Assembly: GCA_008933995.1 (NCBI GenBank)
Contig: WARS01000026.1
Location: forward strand, 5,160,501-5,224,500
Direction: 5' to 3'
From: Datnioides undecimradiatus
Taxonomy: Eukaryota; Chordata; Actinopteri; Lobotiformes; Datnioididae
DNA length: 64,000 nucleotides
In this document: positions 37,710 through 50,100 of the stretch, one piece after another
Position numbering within the stretch: the first letter of the stretch is position 1
Layout: every line of letters starts with the position of its first letter
Position numbers and translations under genes: made by a program
The notes under the pieces: model-generated
Seen by the model: only the letters and a program-made list of their open reading frames with translations
Told to the model about the DNA's origin: nothing
Databases searched by the model: none

Positions 37710-37732
37710 TGTCTGTCTGTCTGTCTGTCTGT
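37667..37732 (+). repeat. (GT)n(CTGT)n compound microsatellite in the acvr1b 3' UTR
   Basis: About 21 GT units run directly into about six CTGT/TCTG units. On the sense strand the RNA would carry a long UG repeat. Confidence 0.95.
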
Positions 37733-39524
37733 GAGAGAGAATGAGTGTGTTTGTGTGTGAGGGGCAAAGAGGCTGGAGCACTGTTTTTAGCCATGTGTGT
37801 GAAAGGTGTCTGGACTACGAGCATGTTTCTGAGACACTAAGATGTCCTCTGCTATGGGCTGTAGTTCGTTAGACATTAAACCCGTAATGGGACATTTGGT
37901 AATCAAGCATGAAACAGCCAGATTTGGCTTTTAATCCCTCACTTGAATATCCTACGAACAGAAATTAGTTGCACTCAACTGTAGCTTCCTCATCATGTGT
38001 GAGACCCGCAGGTGTCACATAATGGATGTGGTCCAGTCCTGGTGTTAGTTTGAAATGTGGCAGGGATAATGTTTGGGATGGTTTTTACTTTTTATTTATT
38101 TGTTGATAGTTTTTATTTCGTATTGATGAACACTGTGAGATGAGACGTGACAAACTGGAGTGTTGACAGGAAAACGTAGTTCAGTCCAGGTCTTCACCAT
38201 CTTCTCAGACGTCAGATTAAGGGGTTGTTGCATTCATTTAATAAGATACTGGGTGCAAATATGGATGCAGCCATAACCCCTGTTGGTGACAGGCAATGAC
38301 ATCATGCACACTGAGCAAATAAGAGGCGTATGAAATGGCAATGAAAAAAACCTGTTTTGTTTTTTTAAATATATTTTTGTGTTTTGTGTAAAGACATCAT
38401 GATGGGTGTTTTCTTTTGACTTTGACATTAGACACTACTGATGATGGGTACATATGATTTGTATATAAAACATGCATTATTTTTTTCCTTTATTGCCACA
38501 AGCACCAGTGTGACAATTGAACAGTGATTTTTGCTTGAATGGTACTTTCAGGAGTCTGTTGTTTTTGATCTGTCTGCATGGTTTCTAACTGTGCCAGGAA
38601 ATAGACCGTGTCATCTGCTGGAATTAGTTTTTAACTCATTCCTCTTATGGCAATTTGGTGGTACTACTGATCCCAGATAATTCTGCTGCAACTCCTTTTT
38701 TTTAATGTATACTTGTTGGAATTGCTGGCGGAGTTCTTTTCAGAGCTCAGTAAAGCAGATCTGTTTCTACATTATGACCTCCAGGGTGACATCTCTTTCT
38801 CATTGACACTGGAATATATAGGAACATCATATTATCTTGAATTCTGATACTGCTGACGGCTGTTAAATTCAGAAACAAAGACAGCTGCTGACAGTTCACA
38901 CACAGGGAACACACAGTTAGATGTGAGAAGTAGTAGAGACGTATTATCTTCAGAGACTGACATGCTGTAAAGAGAAACTGCATGTTTTCATCTACTTTGT
39001 CGTCTGCGGCTTAGAATCTGTCTGCAGACAAAACTATGAAAGTATTACACTGACATTTGTCACCATTGGGCTCTGCACTGTTATGTCCACATGGACTTTA
39101 GTTAATGTTAGTTATGTCATCACTTGATCCAGAATCCATGCGTCATGTTAGTCTCCATTTTGCATGCTGTCTCAAACACTGGGTCCTCTGCACTGAGGTA
39201 GACAAAATTAAGTCTCTTCCTACCTGTTGTTTTCTTTCTTCCTTTTGTGTTCTGGTCGTTGGCTGTGTACCCCAGAAATGTTGCTGCTACTGATAACATG
39301 GGTAGAAGTTCAGCAGGCAGATCAGAGGAGGAGAGCTGAGAGGGGAAATGAGAGGCTGCTGTCAGTTGAACCAAAATTGTCAAAAACACCCCTGTCCATG
39401 TTTGGTTTGTTGCCATGGGTATATGACCATCAGACATCCTGTTCATAAGTAATACTTCAAGATTTCAAATCATGTTGTGCAAATCTTTTCAGAATTAGTT
39501 GAAAAGTGTATATAGATGATATAC

Positions 39525-39530
39525 AATAAA
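39525..39530 (+). terminator. acvr1b: Candidate polyadenylation signal of acvr1b
   Basis: AATAAA, followed by TTCCTCTTTT and then TG-rich sequence (CTGTGACTTCAACTGTGG), as expected for cleavage and polyadenylation. It is the last good signal before the kmt2d 3' end on the other strand. Confidence 0.6.
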
Positions 39531-39550
39531 TTCCTCTTTTTATTATCTGT

Positions 39551-40389
39551 GACTTCAACTGTGGTGCTCATTCAAGTTGTCTTTTCAGTGTAAACTCCTG
39601 CTCCAGTTTTAGTTACATACGAGTCACACAAGTCTACAAGATGTGACCAATATTTAGGTTTAAAGGAATTTTCAAGTCTGTCGTAAAACTGTTTTTCTTT
39701 CTGTAATTGGGTGTACTTCATCTTGCCCAAGCTGCCCATTAAAACAGTATTTTACTGTTGCATCTGACATTGTCAGGCTCATGATGGACAGAAAAGCCCA
39801 TTACCCATAGTACAAGTGACGCAGCTTGAGGCAGTTTATTACATTGTGTTGCTTTATGTAACTGCACTTTGCTGCATATGCTGTAGTACTCGCTAAAACC
39901 TTTAAACAGACTTTTACTCACAAAATCAGTTCTTCCTAAAACTGAAAGCAAGTAATGAGGCAATTTCCTAATGGCCAGTATGGCCTGTAAACACATCACC
40001 TGCCTTATGCCTCCACTGTGAAATCAGATAGTATTTGTTTTAATCATTACACTAAAGGTCAAAGAGTTGACAAAATTCTAAAATGATGAGCCACTTAATG
40101 TTTTTTTCCAGCTATCACCAACATCTCATGGGCTTTTTAAGATTATCTCCAGCCTATATGCAGCCATTTATCACATAGTTAAACACCCAGTCACATGATG
40201 ACAACGAAACAATCCCTCAGAGGAATGGCAAAACCCATCCGCTGATGAAGGTCATGAAAAGTGGCAGAAAGGTCCACAAAAAACAATTACGTGGATGAGT
40301 TAATATATGTATGTTTTATATATTTAATCAAGGTCAAGAATAAACCTTAAAGCACAGTGCTGCTGCTTTAGTTGTAAAAACAAAAATAA
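39551..40389. other. Short convergent intergenic interval between acvr1b and kmt2d
   Basis: About 0.84 kb between the likely 3' ends of two genes transcribed toward each other. Nothing recognisable inside; an AATAAA on the plus strand (40339-40344) could serve as a downstream signal for acvr1b read-through transcripts. Confidence 0.5.
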
Positions 40390-43259
40390 GCAGATATTTA
40401 AAATGCATTTTATTTTCCTTTACAAGAAACAAAAGCAGACAAAGAAATAAGATGAAGGGGAAAGGGCGTGGGAAAGCTGTATATAAAGAGATGCAACCTC
40501 TGGCGTCCTGAAAAAAATATGTACAATTCAAAATAATATCCATACAAAACATGCCACATACAATAAAAATGATCATTATATTTATTCATATTCCCTAAAA
40601 GTATCTCTGCTGTACAGATGCAACATCTTTTTAAAAAGTAGGTGAGGTTAAAAAAAACCTTCAATTTGAGCAAACTTTATTAAATTATAAGATATGCAGA
40701 GAACTTAAATTAAGATTCAGAGAAGTTAAAAATTATTCAGGCTAAAATCCAGTGAGCGGCATAATGTCTCGTCATGGTCTTCCCTTGAAATAGAAACATA
40801 CCAAAAAATATATATATCACTGCTTCGGATACTTGATCAATATCTACCACTTTAGAGAAGTTCTCTGTTATACTATGAGAGTGCAATTCATTACCAGGTT
40901 AAGTATGGGATTAACTTTGAGTATTACATCATAACATACATTAGGCCAAGTAACCATTTCACAAGGTTTACCAACACATTCACTTCTATAGGGAAGATAT
41001 AAAAAAGCAAAACACTAACAATATTCTAGGGAATTCAAGATTTTCCATCCAAGAGTATATTAATCCAATTGTGACCGATTAAGGGATAGGTTTTGGTAAT
41101 CAACAAGCAGTAGCATAAATAAAAAGAAAAATAAACACGAACAATATTACATAAATACAAATGCTATGCACCATTGTACTGCTTTACGCAAGAAGTGATT
41201 TTCATGTCTAATTAACGACCCTCCACATGAATCCAAACAGTTTTATAATCACATCGGCTTCTCGTCGCAGATGATTGGAGAAGACCAGACATTTTCTCAT
41301 ACCTATTTTAACAAACTTGTCTCTGAGAGCTTATAGCAAAAACACTAATAGAAAAACAGGTAAATGCAAAACACTCTGGTTCATATACATAAAGATATTA
41401 GTTTGCCATTTTACATATATTTATATTTATATACAGATTTATCTTTGTTAAAATGATATCCAGTGGTTGATTTTTTTTGTCAATTTTATTTCTCTACACT
41501 TTTAACTTTATTGATTACAAAGGGGCTGGATAAAGAGTTGCTGTCCCCTAATGCATATACTATATATACAGTTTGTACAACTTTGCATTTTTAAATCATG
41601 TGAGGTCTTAGGTTAGGGGAAGGAGGAAACAAAGTAGTATGGGAAGGTGGAGTTTTTAGTAAAGCTCCCTTTAAAGACTTTTTCATTCATCTTACATAGA
41701 AATGAAAACAAATGCCCTTTTTTCCAATAAGTCTTTCCCTGCCATCAGTTCAGCCTTGAGAGGACAGTACCAGCACTAGAAAAGCACACTACAGGGGAAG
41801 TAGAAACACTGCAGGCTGTACTCAGGCAGAGGAAGACTTACTACAGTAAAGTTTAAACAACAGTCCACTAAATAATACAGAGAGGAAGAGGCATGATTCA
41901 AAGTTTTAAGGTTGAGTTGTGAAAAGATCGAGTTGTCGGGGAATAAAAAGCATTTAATGGGACAGTAGTCATGCATCCACTGGCTGGTTTTCAACAAGTG
42001 GAACTTCGATGTATGAAGCAGCAAGCAAATGTGTACTTGGTTAATTTGGGACTTCAGAGTTCTTCAAAGACTAAGTGTCCCGCGATCCTAGAGCCATTCA
42101 CTCACACCATCGCCGTCTTGAAGCAACTTAAAAAGGTGGATGTTATTGTGCTTTCACACAGCTAATTACACGGTTCTAAGACGCATAAATAAAGAGAACA
42201 AAAAAAGAAAAAAAAAGCTACATCAATATCCAGGATGATTTGGTGGCATACAGGACACCCGCTAAGCTTCTGATTGTGATTTTAATGCAATATCTTATCA
42301 AAACTGTCATATATTTCCTCTGTATAAACAATTCATGAATAATAATTATGTTGGCTCATTATTGTAAATCATCATCAGCATAGAGTAGATAGAGCAAACC
42401 TGCTGCTTAAGTTTCCCTGCTTGTCCGAGAAGGCTAAGCCCATAAAAACATTCCCCCTTTCCCCCCCGTTCCACAGTAGCAGTTAACAGTTTTTATACAA
42501 AGCAGTCGCTTCCCGCTAAATCAATGAGGTAGACTGGGTCCAACTAACCCACCCTGGGACTCCATGCGGTCACAACATCTGGTGCCTCTGGAGTCACAGA
42601 TCATTAGCATCTCAGATTTTATATTAACTTACATCATTTTTTTCTCTCCATCGATCATATGTAGTTCTTACACAGAGCCACATCGAGATTGTCTAGCTAG
42701 CCAAATATCCGTGTTGTCTTCATTGATGACTTGATGGGAAAGTGCCTTTTCTGGGAGGTGTGGGGGAGGTGTGGTCAGGTGGGACAGGAAATAGGTCCGA
42801 CTTAGAACATAAAAATGCATCATTAGTTCATTCTTAGTATTTTTAAATGGCTTTTTGTCGAAGCTCCAGGTGAGCTCTGCACTACAAGTATTAATATCAG
42901 AGGGTCAGAATCATTTGGTAGATGTCGAGGATTGTTTTCCAGCCACTGTAAGCTTATTGAGAACAGTTGAGGGGGGGAAGGGTTTTGGCTGAGGAAAAGG
43001 TGATTCACAAGTCCAAACATAAAAGTTAGTCCCACTGTCAAGCTGCTGTTGACGGTGGTGGCCGGTTGCTTTTATTGATTAATGCTCTTCAAACCTTTGG
43101 CTACAGGTGTCAACGCTTTAGTCTTTCAACGACGGAGGCCCGCCTTCCTCCACATCTTTCAGAACAGCTTATGCACTGGCTATGTCGGATTCAAAGGCTT
43201 TGGCGCAGGAGTGTTCTGGCACCAGTGAGAGGGCAATTCTCCATTTTTCTTTCCTCTGG
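40390..43259 (-). other. kmt2d: Probable 3' UTR of kmt2d
   Basis: On the minus strand the kmt2d stop codon is at 43260-43262. Below it lie 2.8 kb of AT-rich non-coding sequence with several minus-strand AATAAA signals: TTTATT on the plus strand at 40409-40414, 40581-40586 and near 40677. Two minus-strand UGUAUAUA motifs (41428-41435 and 41573-41580) match the Pumilio consensus UGUANAUA. The true end is inferred. Confidence 0.5.
40409..40414 (-). terminator. kmt2d: Candidate distal polyadenylation signal of kmt2d
   Basis: AATAAA on the minus strand (TTTATT on plus). It is the most distal of three such signals in this part of the 3' UTR. Choice among them is uncertain. Confidence 0.4.
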
Positions 43260-44130
43260 TTAGTTCATCCACTTTCGGCAATTCCAGGCTCCACAATGGC
43301 AAGGGATCTTGTGCTGATCATCTTCAAAGTCAAACTGGTAGTCATAGGTCAGCTGAAATTAAGAAACAGAGCCAGTAAACACGTGCTAAGAATTAAAAAT
43401 AAACGTATAAAAAGTCAGATTTTAAGGGAATACGTGAGAGAGTAGTGCCAAGTTTTCTCAAGCACTGCACCTCTTCTCCCTTGGGAATCCTGCGGCTGGA
43501 AATGATGATAATCTTGTCTTCTTTGTCAAATGTTACAACTTCTGCAACACAGTTGGGGGCACAGGAATGGTTGACGTAGCTGGAAAGGGGGAAAAAAATA
43601 AAGTTAGCGGACAAAAAATATAGCCTCAAGGGTTTACAGTCAGCCGAGAAATCACAAGTCAGCACTTACCGAGCTGGGCCACCTGTCAGAGTGGCATCAA
43701 TCACCTGCTCATTGTTGATGCGGAACATGTAGATCCCACGGTTCTAAGTTGGAGGAAGGACACAGGAACAGATTGGTAAACACTCAACTTAAAAAAAAAA
43801 CAAAACAAAAAACCGCTTTTTTGCAATCACCAAAGTTTGCATACCTGTGACTCATAGATCTTCTCACGCCGATTGGCCACCTCATTGCGTATGACAGTAC
43901 CGATGTACTCAATGACCATGGTGTGCTTCTCCAGATCCTTAGCAGCATACAGACCCAGGCCCTGAATGCGGGATCGTGCCAGATACACGTTATTCTTCCA
44001 CTCAGTCTTCAGGCGCCGATACTGGGAGGACTTGGAGTGGACAAACTGCTTGCTGTATGGTGTGTTGAGCTCTCCAGTGAAGGTACTCTGATACGCCTTT
44101 GACACACTGGTGCTATTTAGAGTGTGAGGC
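43260..44130 (-). CDS. kmt2d: kmt2d SET and post-SET exons
   Basis: Exons 44130-43845, 43743-43670, 43579-43471 and 43352-43260. The pre-SET lead is PHTLNSTSVSKAYQSTFTGE. The catalytic SET domain has the SAM-binding RIQGLGLYAAKD and HTMVIEYIGTVIRNEVANRR, the NHSC motif with the adjacent APNCVAEV, and EELTYDYQFDFE. The post-SET zinc motif CHCGAWNC precedes the terminal RKWMN and TAA. All catalytic signature residues are intact, so the enzyme is expected to be active. Confidence 0.97.
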
Positions 44131-47100
44131 CTTAAGAAAAACAGAAAACATGTGAAGATGTGGATCCAGTCATTTACAAGATGATTTAAAAAGATTTTTT
44201 GATAAAAATGTCAATAAAACAACCTTGTTCCTCAACATGGGAACTGTTTAATTTGAGCAAATTGACCCAAGGTAGAGAACAAACTTTGTAACTACTGAAA
44301 TAAGGCAATACATAAAAATGGTAGTATTAAAATGCTTAAACGTTCCACCTCTGGTAATTATACAAAAGTACTAAACTGTAAAAGTCATTAAGCTTCTTCA
44401 ACAAGACACCATGCACCAAACGATTTAAGAACGATCACACAGGCTTTACTCTGCTTGTTAACATGCCGTCCAGGAAATGATGGGTGTTGCTGTAAAGCAC
44501 ACCACCTTGTGGCTTACTGCTGAAATGCTGCTTTACCTCTTGCACTGTGTGGGAACTTTGGGCTCAGAGCGAGCACAGCCAGTGGGATTGATCATAAGAG
44601 GGAGTTCCATCAGAGGGTGACGGCCATATCGGAACTGGTAGTTCTGGCAGTTTTCCACTCCAGGCAGCTAAAACACAGCAAAGACACACAAATCATGTTT
44701 TACATGCACTGTGATTGTTACTACAACCATTATGGCATAGCAGGGCTTCTATGCTACAACACTGGGGAACAATTTGAAAAAAAATTTCTGTTGAGTTAGA
44801 TTTTTATGCTGATTAAAACTAAAATTGGCATGCTGATTCCAAAATTGCAGTCAGTTTTTTTCTAGCACGTCAAGTTTTTTCTCCACAGCTTACCCTCCAC
44901 ATAAGCAAGATTCCACTGATTAGCTGTAGTAGTAGTAGTAGTAGTAGTGTACATATGATGGCTGACTATTGTTGGAGCATCAAACGCGATAGTCCTCAAG
45001 TTGAACACTCCAGAAAGAGCTATAAACGTAAATTTGTACCTTAACTACTTGCACACAATTATAATTACAGTAGCCATATCCTTTGTAAAAACATAATACT
45101 GTTAAACATTGCAGTCATGCCTGTTTCTTTCATATTTCATTGTATGTCAATATTTGAAAATTTTTATAAAACAAGCACATATCTGTTAAGTATAGTATTT
45201 TTCATATGTTTTAAGAAAACGGGGATCCTATAGTTCAAAAACTTGACGTGATAGAGAAAAACTGAGATCAGTTTTGGATTCCGCACCCAAAAATTAGTTA
45301 AAAACAGCTGTCAGACCTAACTCAACAAAAATTGTGCTCCCCAGTGTAATTACTGAGACGACTACTGGTCAAGCGCCCTGTATACTGTCATGTCTGTTTT
45401 AGTTTATTCATAAGGTGACTTTTGTTCTTTGTCTTTTTCAAATATTTCAAATCTTGTACTAACTTGGCCTGTACATATTATTTTCCTAAAAGGTATCGCA
45501 ATTAATGCAATTTAAAATTTGTTTCGACTGTTATCAATAGAAATAACTTTAAACTAATTTTTAAGTTTACTATATAATAAGGTGACATCAACTCCATGTT
45601 AACTGGTTTGCTGTGCATTATAATTGGCAGACAGGGTGATACTTTGTCCCACTGCAGATTCTTACCGACTCAGTGATGCGCATGACAGCATGAACTGTGA
45701 GGCCATACATCTCCTCTCCTTTCACATGTTCAGTAAACAGCTTCAACATGGATGATTCATCTCGGAGTTTAGCAACCTGCTGAACTACTCGGTCCCAGAT
45801 CCCTAAAGACAATAAGCTTATTAAATGCACTCAATGTTGAAGAGAATGATTTCAAAGAATTTTTAAGAAAAAATGATTAAGAAACCCAATGTGATATAAA
45901 GTGGAAGTAGTAGAGAGGTTCTTACCGTCTGGAGTAGGGTCACGATAATGCAAATCCTCCATGCCATGCTCCAGAACTCGCACCTCAAACAGGGGCCGAC
46001 CCTCATCCTCACTGATGCGGCAGCGGTAGCGACAGCGCTTGTTGGGCAGACGCGTACTCCAGTAGATGCGTGTGGCCTCATAGCCAACAGGGAAGATGGC
46101 AGTAGGTGAGTGGAAGTTTGCCATCTGGGAGGGTAGCAATTGGCCGACCGCATGAAAGATGAGACCACCGACACGGAACAGGTGGATACGGTCACCTCGC
46201 TGTAAGATGCTGGCAATCTGCTTCACTTCATCACGCTCAATGTAGACACGGCGTAAAACGGCAAATGCGCTAAGTTCATCTTCACTGGGGCCCTTTAGCT
46301 TATGCTGGGTGCACAACATAGTCTTGTCCTTGAAGAACATGCAGCGTGCCCGGATGGCACAGGCAAAGTGGTAGACATTCGGGCAGCGCAATCTGTTGCA
46401 GCTATTGGTGGCCCCTGTTTTCTGGCAGTAAGCGCAAAGAGTTCGCAAGCCGCGGCGTAGAGCGACCTCTACATTGATAAGGGCACCTCCCTGTGTCTCA
46501 TAAACCTCTGTGGACCACAGGGCACAGTTAAGGTGTACCCACAGGTCCACGTCAATGTTAAGCAACCGGGCAGGCCCATCTGTAGCTCCGTCACCCTCTT
46601 CATGGCAGAAGCAGCATTTACGTTTATCCCGAGGCAGCTTCTCAGGCCGAAGAGTAATACGGAGGCGGTCCATTAGCTCAGACACCTCACGGCTGCTCTC
46701 CTTCTTAGAACCACCCTTGCGTATTGAGATGACAATCTGAAGACGCTTCCAGCGAATCCCCTTCCATTTTTTCACTTTGGGATGTACTACCTCCTCATCA
46801 GGAGAGAGGGGCCTGCGCTGCCCTGCTGTGGGGGAAGACTCCACATTGTTCAGAGAACCTTCAGAAGGCTGAGCTAGATCAGTGGCTGACTCCTCCTCTT
46901 TGGTAGGAGGACTCAGATGATCTTCAGCAGGAGCAGGGGGATCTGGAACTGCACAGGAAATTGCTGGATCCATGACAGACTCAGGAGCAGCAGCTTCAGT
47001 TTCTGTGACATCAGTTGGTTGAGCAGCATCAGTAGTAGGACCAGCATCCTGTTCAGGCTCAGTTTTCACCAGGAAATTGGTGGGACTGGAGGGAGATGGG

Positions 47101-50100
47101 GATGGAGTAGCTGATTTTTTCAAAGGTTCAGTTTCCCTGGAAGGAGCTGGGGCAGATGGGGAAGGATGTGGAGAGGGTGATGGGGGTGGAGATTCCTCCA
47201 CTGGTATGCTAGGAAGGTGACGCACATCCAAGTCATTTACATTAGTTGTGTAACAGTGCTGGACTGGTTTGTCCTCTTTTTCTGGGAATTCCTGAGGGAC
47301 AAATGCACATATGTAATCTTTAGTTTCTAAGACATATAAAATATATGCATTATAATATACAAAATAATTCACACAGTTGCCAAAAGACCTGTCAGGACTG
47401 ACCTGTTTTATAAGTGCCAGAATGTCCACTTGTTTCTTCAATGTACAGCCTGGTAAAGACACATCAAATTGCCTCAGCCACTCATCCTGACTGGGTGAAG
47501 CACTGTCCTTTGTACACATAGCCCCTAGAAACATGACCACCATAATATCAATAATAGTCTTGTATTGACGTTAGAAAGCAATCTAAATATATAAGCATGT
47601 CCTTTTACTTGAGTGACAAAATATTCCAGAGTGACATTAAAAATGTCACAGATTCACACTCAGATGTTGTCTTAACCCATTAAAACAGCAAAACAATCTT
47701 AATGAACTCAGGTCTCTAAGGGCATACCTGACTGGCTGGGTCCTTTCCCTGCCCCATCAACTCCAGGCATGTCAGGGTTCTGGGGGGGGAATGTCACCTC
47801 ATAAGAACCTGGCATCCTAATGTTGAGTAGCTGGGCCATGGCCATCATCACATGGTTTAGTTTCTGAAACAAAAAAAAGTCAGTTTAAGTTTTTGTTAAC
47901 TATGCATGAAGATGAAAAAAGGGTCAAGCTAGGTGCAGTGATGTCAAGGCTTCATACCTTGGCTGCAGCCGAAGACAGTGTGAAGGTAACAGACACCTCG
48001 TTGCTTTTGGCTTTGTCCCAGTGGTTGGATGTGGCAACTACCTTGCTCTCAGTTGCTTCAAACGGTTTGCTTTCTGGGAATGCTGCAAAAGAAAATGTGC
48101 AAGTTAATCTTTTGACAGTTTGCATTTTACCAATGTAAGGGGATTTAATTTTAGAAATGAGACTTGAACAATAAAACATAATGCACTGAGCCAAAATCAG
48201 GAGAGAATTTTAGATTTCACCTGTACAAAAATACACAGATTTATGAACACTGCTGTTTTGGGAGAATTGCATTTCAAATGATGTATAATACCTGGGATGG
48301 CAGTGCGAGGTATGAGGGGGATGATGGGGGATATTGCTCTCTCAGTCTCTTCCTCTTTAGGTTCTCGTAGGTGAGGAAAACGTGGTGTTTCATCTCCTAC
48401 GTTGCTCTCAGGGGATGATGCTGGGATGATGCTTTCTGTAGCATCCTCGTCATCACTCTCCATCCTGTTAAAAATACATTTTATCCATTTATAGCCACTC
48501 AGAAACAAGAAATCCATGTATTTTGATTGACAAGACTAAAATGTCCTATTGTACCTGATGTCCTCATTCTGGTTATGTGGTGGCGTGGGGAGAGCTGCCA
48601 GAATGTCCACACTTTTCACCTCCTCTGTAACAGAATCTGCAGTGAAATCAGTTAATCAGAATCCAATTAATGTACACCTGCAGATTAGATATTATGAAAT
48701 TATTAATTTCATTTATGAAAACAAAGACAAAACATCTGTTATCAAACTTTTTCTGCAAAAAAATGGGACGATTGCAAAATGGCATGGATGTCACTGCATG
48801 CTAACTGTGGCTAGATTGACATGCATGATGAAAAATAAAATTTAAAAAAAAAAAAAAAACTTAATTAAGATCTCTATTTTTGTTGACTGTTATTATATTA
48901 CAGTTTCCCCCCCAATGTACCATTTTCAGTGCCCTGCGTCTAAGTGTCAATGTTACATAGGCAGCACGCAGTGAGCACAATTTGGACATAAAATAACTAA
49001 CAGCAAAAACGTTATGGAAAGCAAGTTTTAGGTGGGACTTGTGACAATGAGGCTTAGAAAAAAAGGATGTATTCTTTAAATTGATAATGTAATGCCAGCA
49101 GACCTTTTGGCAAAACTACATTCTTTATCATTTAACATGTGTTTGATAGAAACAGGCTACAAAAAAACCCTAAAATGTAAAAACAGCTTTTATTGACTAA
49201 AATCATACGAATATAATTACAGTTTTCAATGTTCTTTAACCCACATTTAGTCAACTAAAGGTTGAGTAAATATGAATGAAACATTACTAAACACATTTAA
49301 CACAGGCACAAAACTCACAAAGACAAAAGTAGCTGAAAACTAATAAAAACATTGATGCTAATCCTTCATTATTTACCCATTGGCTCCTCTGCTGGCTCTG
49401 TGTCTTTCTGACCCTCAGACAGCTCCTCCCCAGGAGTCACTCCATTCAGCATTTTGTGCTGTACTGATGGTGGAGGAGTAGGTGGAAGTGAGGATGGGGG
49501 TGTTGGTGGATTGCTGAGGTTACTCTGTAAAAAAAAAGCACAAAACAAAATCCTCATAAAGCAACTTTGTTTTTAAATACATTGTTCTTTAAGTAAAATT
49601 AATCTAAAAACTATTTTTTCACATGCTGTAAACACTACCCATTGGTGCATGTTTAGCATTTAGTTATACCTTGGTGAGTAATTGAGAATAATAGTCTGGG
49701 ATATTGTCCAGCACTGCATTTCCAAAGGATCCTTTGAGCTGGGCCTTGCCATTGGCTGGACTGCTTCCAAAAGGGGCAAACAGATCCAGACTAGCTGTGA
49801 TTGAAGGCTCCATCAGGGGCAGCAGAGAGAGACCCTGGAGAGGTAGATGTTCATTACCCAAATTAACAAAGAAGCTCTCTTCAAAATATCTGTCAAAAAT
49901 AATTTAAGAAATATAAGTTTTAATCATTTTACCTGTTTAAGTTGCTTTATAAGGGCTTCAGCACTTTTACCAACTTCTTCTTTCTTATTCTTTTTTCGTG
50001 CATTTGGCCCTCGATCCCCAGTTGCCTTATTAGTGCGCTTTGGCTTTTGTATAGGGGCCCTTTTTGTTATAGACTGTAAATCCTGTAAGGGTTGAGAAAA

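Larger units (their letters stand above)
37127..39550 (+). other. acvr1b: 3' UTR of acvr1b
   Basis: About 2.4 kb of non-coding sequence from the TGA to a canonical AATAAA at 39525-39530 with a TG-rich downstream element. It contains a (GT)n(CTGT)n microsatellite at 37667-37732. A very early AATAAA at 37145-37150 lies only 18 nt after the stop. The intervening sequence has many T-rich and ATTTA-like stretches. Confidence 0.6.

Noticed and set aside
48840..48860. A run of 16 A residues in a kmt2d intron as the tail of a processed retrocopy
   Set aside because: The upstream sequence resembles no gene and no target-site duplication was found; a simple homopolymer is enough.
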